A DNA stretch of 64,000 bases from Aculops lycopersici (GCA_015350385.1 WNKI01000002.1:5264636-5328635); one strand, 5' to 3'; counted from the stretch's first letter, positions 21,971 to 34,439 are shown. The notes: generated from the letters alone by a model not told the origin. Numbers and translations: made by a program.

Positions 21971-22053
21971 TCCTGCTGACTTGTCGTGATGATGGACCAA
22001 CACACCTGGAACCCACACCAGACCAAAGGGACGAGACGTCCCGAACTAAGAAA

Positions 22054-22059
22054 AATAAA
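22054..22059 (+). terminator. Poly(A) signal (AATAAA) of METAP2
   Basis: Canonical AATAAA 84 bp past the METAP2 stop codon, in sequence that turns AT-rich immediately afterwards. Confidence 0.7.
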
Positions 22060-22112
22060 CGCTCACTAGAATTAAGAATAATGGAAGAGTAATTGTAATT
22101 TTTTTTGATAAC

Positions 22113-22118
22113 TTTATT
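22113..22118 (-). terminator. Poly(A) signal (AATAAA) of the C2H2 zinc-finger gene
   Basis: TTTATT on the plus strand reads AATAAA on the minus strand, about 138 bp past the zinc-finger stop codon. It lies about 53 bp from the METAP2 signal, so the two convergent transcripts end almost back to back. Confidence 0.65.
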
Positions 22119-22255
22119 CATACAGATTCATTATGAATTTTGGTAATATTATATTATAATTTAATTCATCTGTTTGATCCATGCTATTAGATACTAATGG
22201 TCAATATGTACTCTTTGATTGGGACTTGATAGTAAGGTGTGTTGCTATTGTTCTT

Positions 22256-23978
22256 TTAGTAATGCTGAATATCATCGAATGGAAAATGCACCTGTCCACT
22301 GAGAGCGTAATCGGCTGAATATGGAGCTTGGTGGTGATGATGGTGACTGTGATGTCCATTGACATTTATGTAATTTGGTGTCAAGTAGCCACTTCCGCTT
22401 TCGACACTTGCTGTGCCAATCTCGCTTAGTCCACTAATTGCACTGTTCAAGTGACAGCCGCCACCACCAGTGCCACTCAAACTCGAGTCGGCCTGACTAA
22501 TGTTGCCCATACTATTACCCAATTGTGTCCATTGCCTGGTGCTAGTTCCGTTGGTGGTTTCGTTTGTCGTATTGTTTGTGGTGGATGTTCCTGTGGATGT
22601 GGTTGAATCAACTAAAGGTGGCGTAGCAAGCGTCATTTGTTGCTCATAGTGAGCGTTTAAGCTCAATCCGCTATCCGTGATACTATCGGCACTTAGCGGA
22701 GCTGCAATATTGTTGGTCCCACTAGCACTGGTGTGATGTGACTGCAATTGGCTACCTGTGTTAATATTACTCGAGTCCATCGGGTGATTGAAGTCATAGG
22801 TGAAGTGTTGGGTCGACGCGTAGTCGGCCGAGAACGAGGCCTGCAAAGATTGATGCAGTGGTTGTTGCTGTTGTTGCTGTTGTTGATATTGTTGGTGTTG
22901 ATGAGTTTGTTGCTGAGTGTTCGGTGTGCTCGGGTTTGCACTAGATTTAGGTTGCGTGCTATTCATTAGCAAGGGCGATGGCTCAACTGGTGTCGGAGGT
23001 GGTTGTTGCAGTTGCCCATAAGGCGACGACGCAAGCATATTGGGTTTCAGCTCGACACTTGTGGCACTTCTAGGCGCCGACATGTTTCCGCTGGCTTGAT
23101 TGTTGTTGACTTGTTGCTGGCGTTGAATCGCCGATTGGTCAAAGGTAAAGTGTTGGGTTGTCGCATAGCCCGCCGAAAAGGGCATTTGGTGGTGTTGACT
23201 ATGGTCAGTGTTGTAATGATTAGAGTTATGACCAATGGTGGGCACTGCCGAGTGGATTGGAGGCAGGTGGTTGCCGTTGGCTGTTGGCCACCTGTTGTTT
23301 GCCACAGGTGTCATGGGGGTTGTGCTCGAATCGACGCCTAGCGGCGAGGCTAGCTGTTGTTCGTAGTGCGAGTTTAAACCCAAGCCACTGTCAGTGATAC
23401 TGTCGGCGCTATGAGGTGCCGTGAGCGTTGATTGGCCAATAGGTGGGATTGTTGCCGTTGTTGGTGTGGTGGTTGTGGTATCATTCGTTGAGGTGGTAAT
23501 TAGGTTGTCAAAGGTGAAGTGTTGGGTAGAGGCGTAGTCGGCGGAGTAGGATTGCATTTGGTGGTCGTGGTTGTTGTAGTGGAGGTGGTTGATGTTTGCT
23601 GTGTGATTGTGTTGATGGTTGTGGTGGCTGTTATGGTGATATTGAAATTGGTGGTCGTTGTCGAGGCCAGTGTTTAGTTGGTTTAGATTTGAGCCCATGG
23701 AGCCAACGGTTAGCGGGGCAGCACTTCCGCTTCCGATACCCAAATGGCCCATTGGGCGACGTGCAATGAGCGTGTCCAGTCTGGGTGCTTGGTATTGGGA
23801 ATCCGCTTCATTGGACATGTTGCCGCCACTCGCGCCATTCAGTCTTTGCATTCGCCTACATAACAAGTGCGACGGTTGGTGGTTGTGCTGCTGGTGCTGC
23901 TGTACGTGGTTTTGGCTTGAGAAGCTGGCCAGTGGTTGTGGTTGGTTATTTTGTTGCTGAGCTTGGTGTGGGTTGTGC

Positions 23979-24019
<41 letters not shown>

Positions 24020-24997
24020 ATGATGATATGTGTTAGCGTTGTTGTTATGAATGTTGTTGTTGCTGGCAGTTGAATTTGGGTGCGAGTTGTGATTGTTCGA
24101 GCTGTTAGACAGTTGGCTTCCGTTTCCATTGCTACTCAACTCTCTCGGCGTCACTATGTGGTGGATGTTCTCCTTGTGGCGGCGCAACGAGCGAGCATCA
24201 CAATAGGTCTTATCACAGCCTTGAATGGTACAATTGAATGGTTTCCTGTTGCTGTGCGTCTGCATGTGACCAGTTAGATGGTCGTGCCTCTTGAATGCCT
24301 TGGCACAATGTTGGCAGGCAAACTTGCGCTCGTCCGAATGGGTTAGTTTGTGTTTGGTTAGTGCACTCTGATTACTGAATTGTTTCTCACATTGCGGACA
24401 AATGGGCCTGATGGGTTCAGTGCGAATCTTCTTCCGCCTGCCCCTGGGTTTGGGTCCCTGGGTTTGGTTTGGTTGTTGAGGTAGTGGTTGTTGGTGCGAT
24501 TGTTGTTGAATTGGATTTGATTGTTGCAGGCCAACTTGTTGCTGCTGAGACTGAAGTTGGTGTGGCTGAGATTGGGATTGAGATAGGTGCATTTGTACTT
24601 GAGCCACTGGCGCTGGTGCCATTGCGACGTCACTTGCTCGCAACTCCTTCACTTGGTCTAGCGGCGGCGGCGGCGGCGGCAAAAGCTGTCGCTGCTGGTG
24701 GTGATTGCTGAATTCCAAATGGCCATTCAAGTGGACAACTTGCGCCTGTTGCGGCTGGTGATCGCCTAGCGGCATTAGGTGCATCTTGTTGCTTGCTGCT
24801 TGCTGATCCACTGAGATTAACGATGACTGATTTGATTGGCTTTGCAATTGGTGATAATAATTAGTATTTGTATTATCATTATTATTACTGATATTAGTAT
24901 TGTTAGTTGAGGCAGTAGTTTGGTGGTTGTTATTGTTATTTTCGTCGATTGTTTCGTCGATTTTGTAAGCCGCCGGTGCCGGCTGTGGTGCGTCCAT
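22256..24997 (-). CDS. Three-finger C2H2 zinc-finger protein with internal ABA repeat modules
   Basis: Intronless frame of 913 residues from the ATG at 24997 (MDAPQPAPAAYK). The N-terminal 180 residues are Q/N/H/P-rich. A basic GRRKKIRTE precedes three adjacent C2H2 fingers at about 200-280. The first is CPQCEKQF...HKLTH, the second CQHCAKAFKRHDHLTGHMQTH, and the third CTIQGC...CDARSLRRHKENIHH, with a CX4C start. Such fingers imply nuclear sequence-specific DNA binding. The C-terminal 600 residues are low-complexity but carry a conserved repeat pattern. Motif A (SADYASTQHFTFD type) occurs at 484, 607, 722 and 893. Motif B (SADSITDSGLGLNSHYEQQ type) occurs at 530 and 769. The order is A-B-A-A-B-A, and the protein ends with A. 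I do not recognise the orthologue; the KRxDHL finger loosely resembles MAZ/VEZF1-type fingers. The gene is convergent with METAP2. Confidence 0.85.
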
Positions 24998-25952
24998 CTC
25001 TACTGCGTGCAACGACTACTGGCCGTCGGTGTGCTGCGTGTGTGCGTCTCGCTGGTTCTCCTCTTTCTTCTCCTTTGATGAGACTGCAAGGCGCCCACAA
25101 GTTGCTTCGCCTTCTTCTACTCTTTGACTCACCAAGCAGCATTTGCTCCCGTTCTCTCTGTCCGCCTCAATTGCTTCTCCTCCCGTTTTTTCTCCTCTTC
25201 TCTTCTCTTTCTCTTTCTTTTTATTTTTATTTTTCTCCTCTCTTGTGTCTCGCTAAAGTCTCCGGCGATTTTCGGACGTCGTTTTTGGGGCGACGTCGCC
25301 GCGTTGCTCTGCGTCGGCGCGCGCAGCGCGAGTTGGCCAGCGGAGGAGTCACTGCAAGTTGCAGCAACAGGAGAGAGGGAAAGCTGCTGCTGCTGCTGCT
25401 GTAGTGATGATGATGCGGCGATCCGATGGACTGATGGGCGCGCGCTGGTCGTGCGAGTCGCTCGTTTCCCTGCAACACAACAATCGTATTGCTTCTTCTT
25501 TTTCACCACTCAAAAGGCAAATCCTCGCCCTCCACCGGACTGGCGAAGTTTCGGGCGCGGGGGGCGCAGCGGCCGAGTGGGGGAAGGGAGAAATCTGCTC
25601 GCCTTCTGTGCAACTCTCTCACGGCTCCCACTTGCACCAACTGGTCAGAGTTTTGAGGGCAGCCGGCGGCCGGCAACCAGCCGAAAGTGGCGCAGCCAAA
25701 GCCAATGGAGTTTGCTTGCGCGCGGAATAAAGAGATCTGTTGCTGCTGCTCGGTGTCCACTGCAGCGATGCTACGGCAACAGCAACAACAACGACAACAG
25801 TGATTCTGATTTCTAGTCAGATTTGCCTGCGGCTTTAACCTAGCCAGTGGTGGTTGATGTCGATGAGTTGGACGAGCAGCGACTCAAATGGATGCGGCCA
25901 ATGGACACTCTCGCCGATGATCAGTCAGTTTGCTCGGCCTCACTGGCTCCAC

Positions 25953-26000
25953 TGGCTTCGGTGGCTTCGGTGGCTTCGGTGGCTTCGGTGGCTTCGGTGG
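25953..26000. repeat. 9-bp tandem array (TGGCTTCGG unit), about 5 copies
   Basis: The unit TGGCTTCGG repeats about 5.3 times. Since 9 is a multiple of 3, each frame gives a 3-residue peptide repeat (e.g. Gly-Phe-Gly), which makes spurious ORFs look protein-like. Confidence 0.9.
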
Positions 26001-29000
26001 TCGTGCTCGTGGGGCCGCCAGCTTATCCGCCGCTCGCTGGCTCTTTTTGGCCACACTAAGGCTAGCCTCGACGCGGCCAATTGGCGAGCACAATAAGTTG
26101 GGCCAGCGACTAACGACTTCTACTGGTGCAACAGCGTTTTAAATGAACAGCAGCAAGCTGGAAACCAGTTGGTTCTGCTCGTTTGCGCGGGACCAGCAAC
26201 TACCTCAGCCTCGGCCTCGGCCTCAAGCGCTGCCACTGCTGCCACTGCCGAGCAAACTAAAGCTTCGTCTTCCTCCTCCCCCTAGTGATGAGAAGGACGA
26301 CAGCAGCAGCAGCAACAACGATGGCCTTAATGTGGGCGCCACTTGGATGCTGATGCTCTCGCTCTCACTATTAACTTGGCCTCGCTTCGCTTCTATTTGC
26401 CAGTCGTCGTCGTCGTCGTCTTCTTCTTCTTTATCTTCTTTGCCCGATGTCCGTTGCCTGTGCGTCCAATTTTTTTATTATTATTGTTTGCCTGCCTGCC
26501 TGCTGACTGGTGCTTCTCCACTCGCCGTCGCAGTTTGTGGATTCGCGAGCGCAAACTTTGCCGGCCGATATTACCATTCGCGCGCTAATCTCGGCAACAC
26601 TATAGCCAAATTGATGGCTTCCAAGTGGCCGGAGTTCGAACTTTTGGCCAAAGTGCTGTAAACTTTTAAAGCGAGCCACCAGATTAGACTGCCACTCACC
26701 TTCGACTGTCCGAGTCAGAGTCTCTCTGTCTCCTTCTCTATCTCTCTATCGCCTTGACTTTGCCTCCTCCCTCTCGTCTTCCAACTCTCTGGTCAGTGGG
26801 GAGAAGAGAGGAGAAGGGAGGAGGAGAGAGGAGACGAGAAGACGAGAAGACGAGAAGAAGCGAGCGAGCGAGATGCAAACGGGGCAACAGTGCAACAGTT
26901 GGCCTCCAAATTGGCCACTGCGGCCCGTCGAACCGCCACCGACCAGCGGGCCACTTGACGCGCGCGCTTGCAAAGCTGCTCAATCGCTGTTACCTGTTGC
27001 ACCTGAGCATAATCCAAGCCGAAGAGCCAGCTTTTCTCTCAATCTCTTCGCCTCAGATCGTGACTCTGCCAATCAGCCGAAGCGATGAGTCGTCGTCGTC
27101 CTAGTCTCGGCCTCGGCCTCAGTGTCGCCCTCGCCCCCAACCAATTCCTCCTCCTCCTCCTCCTCCCACTGCGCCGGCCACTTGGAGTCACTCAGTGGGC
27201 TGGTAGTCGGGGCAGTGGAACAAGAGTCGCTAGTGGTGCGGCGTAATAGTGGCACCACTTGATTCAGATTTAAATTTAGTCCCAACTTGAAGAGACTCGC
27301 TGGGCCACGACTTATAGATTCGCGCGTCTAACGCTAATGGATGGCCTCGGCGCAACTAGATCAGTTGCTGGCGATGAGTTTAGTTTAGTTTCGCTTCGCT
27401 TTGCTTTGCGTGCTCTTTTCACAATCAACCAGACTAAACTGAACTGAACTGAACCGAACCAAGTGGCTAATTGTGTATATAATCAGATGCGCAGCTTCTG
27501 TCTATGCCATTAACTAGTCAACTGCCAGCCAGCTTCTTCTTATTACTACTCAAAACTTCTCGCTTCCAACTTTGGGATTTGGATTTGGATTTGGATTTGG
27601 AAGGCGAGAAGTTGGAGGGAGAGAGAGAGAGAGAGAGAAGAAACAAACTTATTTATCTTTGCCGGTTCAAGTGGTCAGCTAGTCTTGGTCTCTTTGACTG
27701 GCCACTTGATTTCCATTAGAATCTTAACTGACCAACCGGCAAATTATACTCTCCTGGTCCTAAATTATATTCTAGCTGTTGCGTCACCACCAGTCGTCCT
27801 CCTTGTGGCCGTCGTGGTCGAGCGCGAGCTGCGCCACTTTTTCTCCCCGAGTCTTTGCAAATTTTTCGTCTCCAATGAAAGTTTCTCCACTTGGAACAAT
27901 AATAATAACTAGTGGGTTTCCAGTGGCGCTAAATCAACCAACTTTCAAGTGGCCCAACGAGAGCAAGCGAGAATGGGAGAGAGAGAGACGCAAAAGTCTA
28001 TTTGTCGAAAAAGTCGCACTAGCTTGCGGCCACTTGGGCAAAAGTCGCCAAAGTTGACTCTTGCGTGCTGCTGCTCCTCTGTTTGTGTTTATAACAATAA
28101 TAATAATAATAATAGCAATAATAATATTACTGCAACATTAGACCAGAGACCCAAAGCGACAAAGACGCCAAAGTCTCCCTCGCTGGGCGCCCAGATGTGA
28201 GCCGCTCTTTGCCGCCGGCTCCTCTTCCTCTCCTTCTCTCTCTCTCTCTCTTGTGTCGTCGACAGTCTCGCCGCTTGCCTCTTGCTTCTTCTTCGGTTGG
28301 CGCGTCCACCAACTTTGCCTTTATCGTTGTTGGTTGCCAAGTTTGTGTTATAAAAGTTGCTTCAACAGTCTGGCCAAAGGGAGAGCGAGCGACAAAGCCA
28401 AAGCTCACGTTAGATTCAAGGTCCCCAGTCTAAAGAAAAGTTGAAAGAATTGTAAGCTCGCCTGCCAACAATCAAGTTGGCCGATCAGTTTGCCCGCGAC
28501 TCTCAAGATTATTACTCCTAGACCGCGGAGTTGCAAGCAAAGTGGTCAAGTGTGTTTGTGCCTAAGTTGCTCCCTTCAGTTGAGCTCAAATTTAGTCCCC
28601 AGGGGCGAGCGCTTCCTGCAGGTGCTCACGGCTGCTCGGTGCTAAGCCTCGGACCACTTGTTGCCACCAGCGCCGGCCAGTGGTTGGCTCACCTGGCGAA
28701 GTGGCAGCTAGACAAAAAGGCGCTAGTTGGTCTTACTAAACAAGAGAGTGGTCCACTGAACACTAAGCAGCCCGTTGATGCGACCAACTTGCCACGACCA
28801 TAGGAGACTGTTTGGCGCAAATTTATACGGAGGTCCTCACCGGAGATCGAATGTCAGCAGCTTCACTTTGGCCAGCGAAGGACCTGAATTGGCAACTAGC
28901 AAATGGCGCCTCCACTAATACTAATATGCTAAGTGCCTATTCACAGCTCAATGTTGTCGAAGTTGGTGTCGCTGATTCTTCTTCTTTTTATATGTATATT

Positions 29001-29289
29001 GAAGCTGCGGCTCTTGTTTGCCGCCGAGCAACAAATGTTATCGCCTCGTTTGGTTCTCACACAATTCGGTGACGTTGGAGGTTGTGGCGATTGTGTCGAA
29101 CCATCCAGCTGGTCCACTGTCCTCCCTCTGCCTTTACCTTTACCTTTACCTGGTGGTTGGCCAACGACTCGTTGTGGTTGGTGACATTGAAAAACAGTAA
29201 AGTTCACGCAAATGTTGTTGTCGCCGCTTACTCTTTTCTGCTCTCGTTATTTCCCCTGGTCTTTGGTTCAAACGTTAGGGGTGCTGCTA

Positions 29290-29294
<5 letters not shown>

Positions 29295-29324
<30 letters not shown>
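29295..29324. repeat. (GGC)n trinucleotide run, about 10 copies
   Basis: Uninterrupted GGC units of about 30 bp in non-coding sequence. A similar GGC run lies at about 49200-49221. Confidence 0.9.
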
Positions 29325-30731
29325 CACTGTAGCGATAGCCACGAGAGACGGCAAATTCGGCTGGCCGTCAAATTGACTGGACAACTGAAGGGCAATATAT
29401 TTTTCTTCCAATTCCTGGTGGACAACTTAAACTTTCTGGATTATCACTAGTATTATTATTATTATTTCTCAGATTCCCATGTGTTTGCTCACGCGCTACT
29501 GCCTCAATCGCTAGTTGCAAGCGCCAACCAAAAGGAGAGAGAGAGGTTCAAGGTTTAGGTTAAGTTGGCCGAGAAATGCAAACACTTTTCCTCGCTCGCT
29601 TGCTCGTTTCGTTTCGTTTACCTGGCGGCATCGACGATGATCGATTCTTCTTTAGCTTCTCCTCAAATTCCTCCTCGTTACTCTTCCTTCTAATATTCTT
29701 TCCTTTCCCTCTTCCTACTAATGCTCCTGCTTCACTTCGAACTTTGAGCCTCGAGCTTCAAGCGCGACAACAAAAGCTCTACCATGTCTCCCTTTCAACT
29801 CTCACTTCTGGTTACTTGCGGCTGCCACTACAAAATCAGCTACAAATCCAACAACAACAACAACCAATACCGAAACGACCGACGAAAGTCTAGACGTTTT
29901 GGCGCCACAATAACAAATAGACAGATAGATGGACAAACTTTCTATAGTTCAATGTACGCGTACCTCACTCTAGCTCTCCCTCTTTCTCGCCACCGAACTT
30001 AACACTGACTAAAGAATCGCTACCAGTTCACGGCGTGAGCCACAAATTAAAAGGTCAGCTCGAATTTAGTGACTTTCTCCTTCGCTCTCACTCACTTTAA
30101 TGCTCACACCTGTACCTGCTTTTGATGGTGCCTTTGGTGACGGTCTACTTCCCAAACTTGGTCCACTTGTGCCGCAAACTGGTGACGTTCAACTTGATGC
30201 TTGCTCTTTGATGGTGTCGTCACCAAGTTCAAGCTCACAAATCTTTTGGAATATTCTTCTGCCTTCCAACTCGATCGTCAACTCTCCCTCCCATCGATCC
30301 TTCTCTTCTTCTTTTTCTTCGTCTTCCTTTTCGCCCTTTCAACTCTCTCCCTTTCTAATGCATCACAAAAAGGAGGTCCACGATGTCGATAAAATGATGC
30401 CAACTTTACGGCGTAATGATGACGTTAGTTGGCTAGTTGAATGGTTGCCGCGGCGCTAGTGACGACAAAAATGACAACTTAGCTGGCTGCTAGCCAACTC
30501 AATGGCCTGGCAGGTGGTCCTTTTTTACCTGCGAGCTCCTCACTCTCTTGAATCGCTAACACTTGTTTACCTGCAAGCTGATGATTGCTAGGATTGATGC
30601 GACAAATCGGCGCGCTATGCGCTCCAATCTCCTCTTTTCGCACAAATTGACGCGTGACGTAACTGGCGACAAAAACTCGCCAACGGCAAATCACCTCACT
30701 ACCTGCTCGCTACAAAATTTTACCTTCCTTT

Positions 30732-30740
30732 CTCTCTCTC

Positions 30741-30772
<32 letters not shown>
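30732..30772. repeat. (TC)n dinucleotide run
   Basis: About 40 bp of TC with one TA interruption. It is the same repeat class as borders both assembly gaps. Confidence 0.85.
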
Positions 30773-31708
30773 CCGTGAGTCAGTGAAGGGGTTGGCTCGA
30801 TTGATTGATTGTTAGCTAGCTAGCTGGTTAACCTGCCAGGTGAGACGCACAAATGGAGGTGCACTGGAACCGGCATTGATGAGTCGCTGGCGCCAATATA
30901 AACAGTAACAGTGAGAGTAACAACTACGACTAGAAAACTGGATGACACTACGACGATGAAGCCAACAGGATTCACCAATGTTTTAGCCAATCGATACTAG
31001 TACACGAAAACGCGGCGTCCCTCCTCTACACTTTTGCTCTCACTATCGCCGAATGACCTGGTGATGGTAGTCGACTCAAGCTTGTTGACCGATTGGCAAG
31101 CTAGCTTGTTGTCCGGCTGGCTAGCTTGCTAGAAGACGGCTATTAATGTGTTATAACATTTATCCACTCACATAAGTGGATTAACTCGCGCTCACTATCA
31201 TCTGATGGCTAGCTACGATCCAACAAAAGGTGACTTCTCTCTCACTCTCACTCACTCTACCGTCAAAACTCGAATTTCACGATGACTAGCTGCTCGACAC
31301 ACTAATACCACTTTGGCCACGATGCGCATCACCAAAGCCTCCACAGCGATCAGCTAGCGGATGTGATATAGACTACTGCCCGAGAGAAATCTCGCTAGGT
31401 GCGTGGTGGCGCGCAAGTTGTTGTTGTTGTTGTAGCTGCTGATACTGTAGTCATCATTGCGCAAGCCAGACAGCTAACTTGCCTTCACTTCACGGAAGTC
31501 GGCCAATGTTGCGCCATTTTGTTGACTCAACCAAAGCCGCTGGCTCATGGACTCGAAATGCCTTCAAGAATGTCAGCCAGCGACCAGCAACCAGCAACGT
31601 GCACTTCGGGTTTGGTGAATCCTAAGTGCGATCCAAGTGCGAGTGTGTTTGTGTGCCTGCCTCAGCATAGGGATTGAGTTCAATTGAGTTAGAGTCAATG
31701 GAGTGGCA

Positions 31709-31734
31709 AGCTCGTGGCTAGCTTGCCACGAGCT
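31709..31734. repeat. Perfect 10-bp inverted repeat with 6-nt loop
   Basis: Arms AGCTCGTGGC and GCCACGAGCT flank the loop TAGCTT, which would form a GC-rich hairpin on either strand. No poly-T tract or gene end is adjacent. Confidence 0.7.
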
Positions 31735-32925
31735 CCGCGCCGCGCGACCCCATTTCGCGTGTCGGGTCCGGAAACAGTGGCGCAATCTGGCGGCTTGCAT
31801 ACAAACTGATCTCATCTGCAGGACCATGATTTGTGGCAAAATTGCGAGCAGGACTGGCCAACGCGCAGGAAGTTAATGTGTGTGAGAAAGACGCGCTCTT
31901 TGCTTTCTCTTTGCTCTGTCTCTGTGTTGTCTGTGTCTGTGCGAAAACTCTCAAGCACGCTTGTTTCGACCCGCCTCCTTGGTTTCTATGAAGGCAAAGC
32001 AGCCGTCTCTATGTGGTTTGCGTATGTTTCGAATACAATTCTTCGAGATTGAAGCAAATTTTTCATGTGGGCGTAACGGGAATCGGGATGCAATCGCAGA
32101 TCAGAAATCTCGTGTGAGCCTCCAGCTGGGTTTGCAAAATCGCGTAACTGGAAAGCAGCTCGTAGCACAGCTCGCGCAACTAGCCAGCCCAAATGTTCAC
32201 ACAATAACATGTAACCCGATGGAGCCAAACACTCTCATCTCACAGCTCCTCCCGTCAAACTTTCCTCGATTTCAAGCCAGCCGCAGTTCCAATAAATTTG
32301 ATGCCTTTGCAATTTTCATCTCTGCTGCAACCAATGGAGCCGCCGCTGCTGCCGCCTCCTCTCCCTTGTCTCTCGTCTCATCCCTCTCCCACTGAACGTC
32401 TGTGTTGCCCGATCGGACCAAAGCCGAAGCAGCCACACTGGTGGCAGCGCCGCCGTCGTCACCATCCCCATTGCTGCCTGCCTGTATCCAAGATGAGCGA
32501 ATGTATTGAGCGTAAGTGCGTTCAATAAAGTGTGTGCAGTTTTGGCCTACCACGAACACCACCTCCAATGCAGCGGCACAAACGCGCATGCATCTACCTA
32601 AATACTTGAATTATCAGCAGAAAATATATACATCCGTATATATATAAATGATACGAACTTTGCTTATTATTTCTATCTATCCATTTATATATACTTGTCT
32701 CGATTACTAGCTTATCAATTCTAGACAACCTATTAGCTCCGAAGCTAGATCATATTGCTACTTCTGTTGTCAGTCTCTAAAGTGTGTCGGCGGAGAAGGA
32801 GGAGGACCAAGAACAATTGACAATTTTCATTGAAGATTCTGAGCAAGTTAATAAAGTGCACGAGAAGAAGTTGAAGACGACAACCCATCAAACAAAAACC
32901 TATTCAATTTACTACAAGCTAAATT

Positions 32926-34002
32926 ATGTCTGATGTCCAAACTATGAATGACGATCCAAAGATGGCAGCAGGCGGTGGCGGTGGCTTCGGTCCTGGAACC
33001 GAGTCTCAATCGTTCACTTTATATGTTGGAAATCTTCCACCGAACACTATACAAGGCGACATTGATAACATTTTTGCAGAAGTTCAACCTCACATCCAAA
33101 GAATTCGAATGATTAGAGATAGGGAGTCGGACAAGTTCAAGGGGTTCTGTTACGTTGAGTTTAATAGTGAGGAGGCGTTTAAATTTGCACTAGGATTTGA
33201 TGGCGCCCAATTCGGCGATCACGTGTTGAGAATAGACCAAGCGCAGCCGAAACAGAGAGACAATCGAGGCGGCTTCTCAAATAGAGGAGGCGCTGGCGGA
33301 CCTGGAGGCCAGAACAACTACCAATCACAAGATTCATATAACAACAACAACAACAGGGGCAAGGGCGGCTATGGGAACAACTCGCGAGGTGGCTACAACC
33401 AGCAACGAGGATATGGCGACCAGGGCGGCTACAATACCGCTGCAGCAGGCGGCGGTGGCTACCAAAACCAACGAGGCAACTACCAGGATAGACAATATGG
33501 TGGTGGCCAGCAAGGTGGCTACGATGATAGGGCCAACTATGGCGGCGCCGGTGGTCAGCGAGGTTACGGAGGTCAACAGGGCTATGGTGGCCAGCGAGGA
33601 GGCTACAATCAAGGCGGCGGCTACAATCAAGGAGGTGGATACAACCAGGGTGGCGCCGGAGGTGGCTACAACCGAGGCGGCGCCGGTGGAGGCAATTACA
33701 ACAACCAGCAACGAGGCTATGGCTCATACAACAGCAGGTACACGAGAAATAGTCAAGAGCGCCAGGCTGCAATTGAACCTGTTGAGCCTGCAAGCGATAG
33801 GCCAAAATTGGAATTGAAGAAGCGTGAGGTTAATGCGCCACCTGCAGATTTGGCCAATACCGCGTCCAGGTCGAAGATTTTCGGCGACGCGCTTCCTAGA
33901 GAATTCAAATTTAACAAAAACGGACAACAGCAAGCAGAGCAAGAGCAACCTCCACAGTCCCAAGAGTCATCCTCACAACCATCGCAAGAAGTTACACAGT
34001 AG
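32926..34002 (+). CDS. EIF4H: Eukaryotic translation initiation factor 4H (RRM protein with expanded Gly-rich domain)
   Basis: Intronless frame of 358 residues (MSDVQTMNDD...). The RRM covers about 29-106: RNP2 LYVGNL (32-37), then PPNTIQGDIDNIF, RNP1 KGFCYVEF (72-79), FDGAQFGDHVLRID. This matches eIF4H (YVGNLPFNTVQGDIDAIF, DKFKGFCYVEF, YDGALLGDRSLRVD). The C-terminus has the second eIF4H signature: RPKLELKKREV (292-302) and SRSKIFGDALPRE (314-326), compare RPRLQLKPRTV and NSAIFGGARPRE. eIF4H stimulates the helicase activity of eIF4A on 5' UTRs. Between them, residues 113-270 are a Gly/Tyr/Asn/Gln/Arg-rich repeat (GGYNQGG, RGYGGQQGYGG), longer than in human eIF4H (248 aa total) and prion-like in composition. 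The C-terminal tail is Gln/Glu/Ser-rich. No neighbour within several kb on either side is recognised. Confidence 0.93.
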   Translation: MSDVQTMNDDPKMAAGGGGGFGPGTESQSFTLYVGNLPPNTIQGDIDNIFAEVQPHIQRIRMIRDRESDKFKGFCYVEFNSEEAFKFALGFDGAQFGDHVLRIDQAQPKQRDNRGGFSNRGGAGGPGGQNNYQSQDSYNNNNNRGKGGYGNNSRGGYNQQRGYGDQGGYNTAAAGGGGYQNQRGNYQDRQYGGGQQGGYDDRANYGGAGGQRGYGGQQGYGGQRGGYNQGGGYNQGGGYNQGGAGGGYNRGGAGGGNYNNQQRGYGSYNSRYTRNSQERQAAIEPVEPASDRPKLELKKREVNAPPADLANTASRSKIFGDALPREFKFNKNGQQQAEQEQPPQSQESSSQPSQEVTQ

Positions 34003-34439
34003 AAACAACGCCGATGAACACATGATGACGACGACGAAGGATGATATATATATACATACACATCTATATATATATAAATGAAAATGAAGATTAATAATAA
34101 TAATATATGAAAAACGAAGAATGATTATGAGCAAAGCAACCACATGTATAGAGAGTAATAACAATAACTACAACAAGACAACATCAAAACATAGCATATG
34201 AGATTGATCCAAGCAACTTGTGGCAACAATTAGAAAATGATGATGACAATGAATGAACAGGCGGCAACATATGCAAATCACATCAAATTAGTGCCCTCGA
34301 GATACCAACAACAATAATAACACATCAAAACAACATTTGAACTAAAACTATTATTATTGATATCATCACATCGTCATCACCAAACAAATTGTAAGAACAC
34401 CTGAATGTAATGTCTATGGATACACGCGAAGTAATCTAA

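Larger units (their letters stand above)
24998..32925. other. Large non-coding region between the zinc-finger gene and eIF4H
   Basis: No conserved protein segment was recognised on either strand. Open frames here are Ser/Leu/Arg/Pro-rich by-products of microsatellites and CT-rich DNA. It should contain the promoter and 5' UTR of the zinc-finger gene (right of 24997) and those of eIF4H (left of 32926). Notable repeats are a 9-bp array at 25953-26000, a GGC run at 29295-29324 and a TC run at about 30732-30772. Confidence 0.55.

Noticed and set aside
26143..26661. 172-codon ORF rich in Pro, Leu and Ser
   Set aside because: The composition follows CT- and CAG-rich simple sequence, and there are no conserved segments.
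30100..30459. ORF of 119 codons starting MLTPVPAFDG
   Set aside because: The second half dissolves into Ser/Phe low complexity from CT-rich DNA. No motif and no splice or promoter support.
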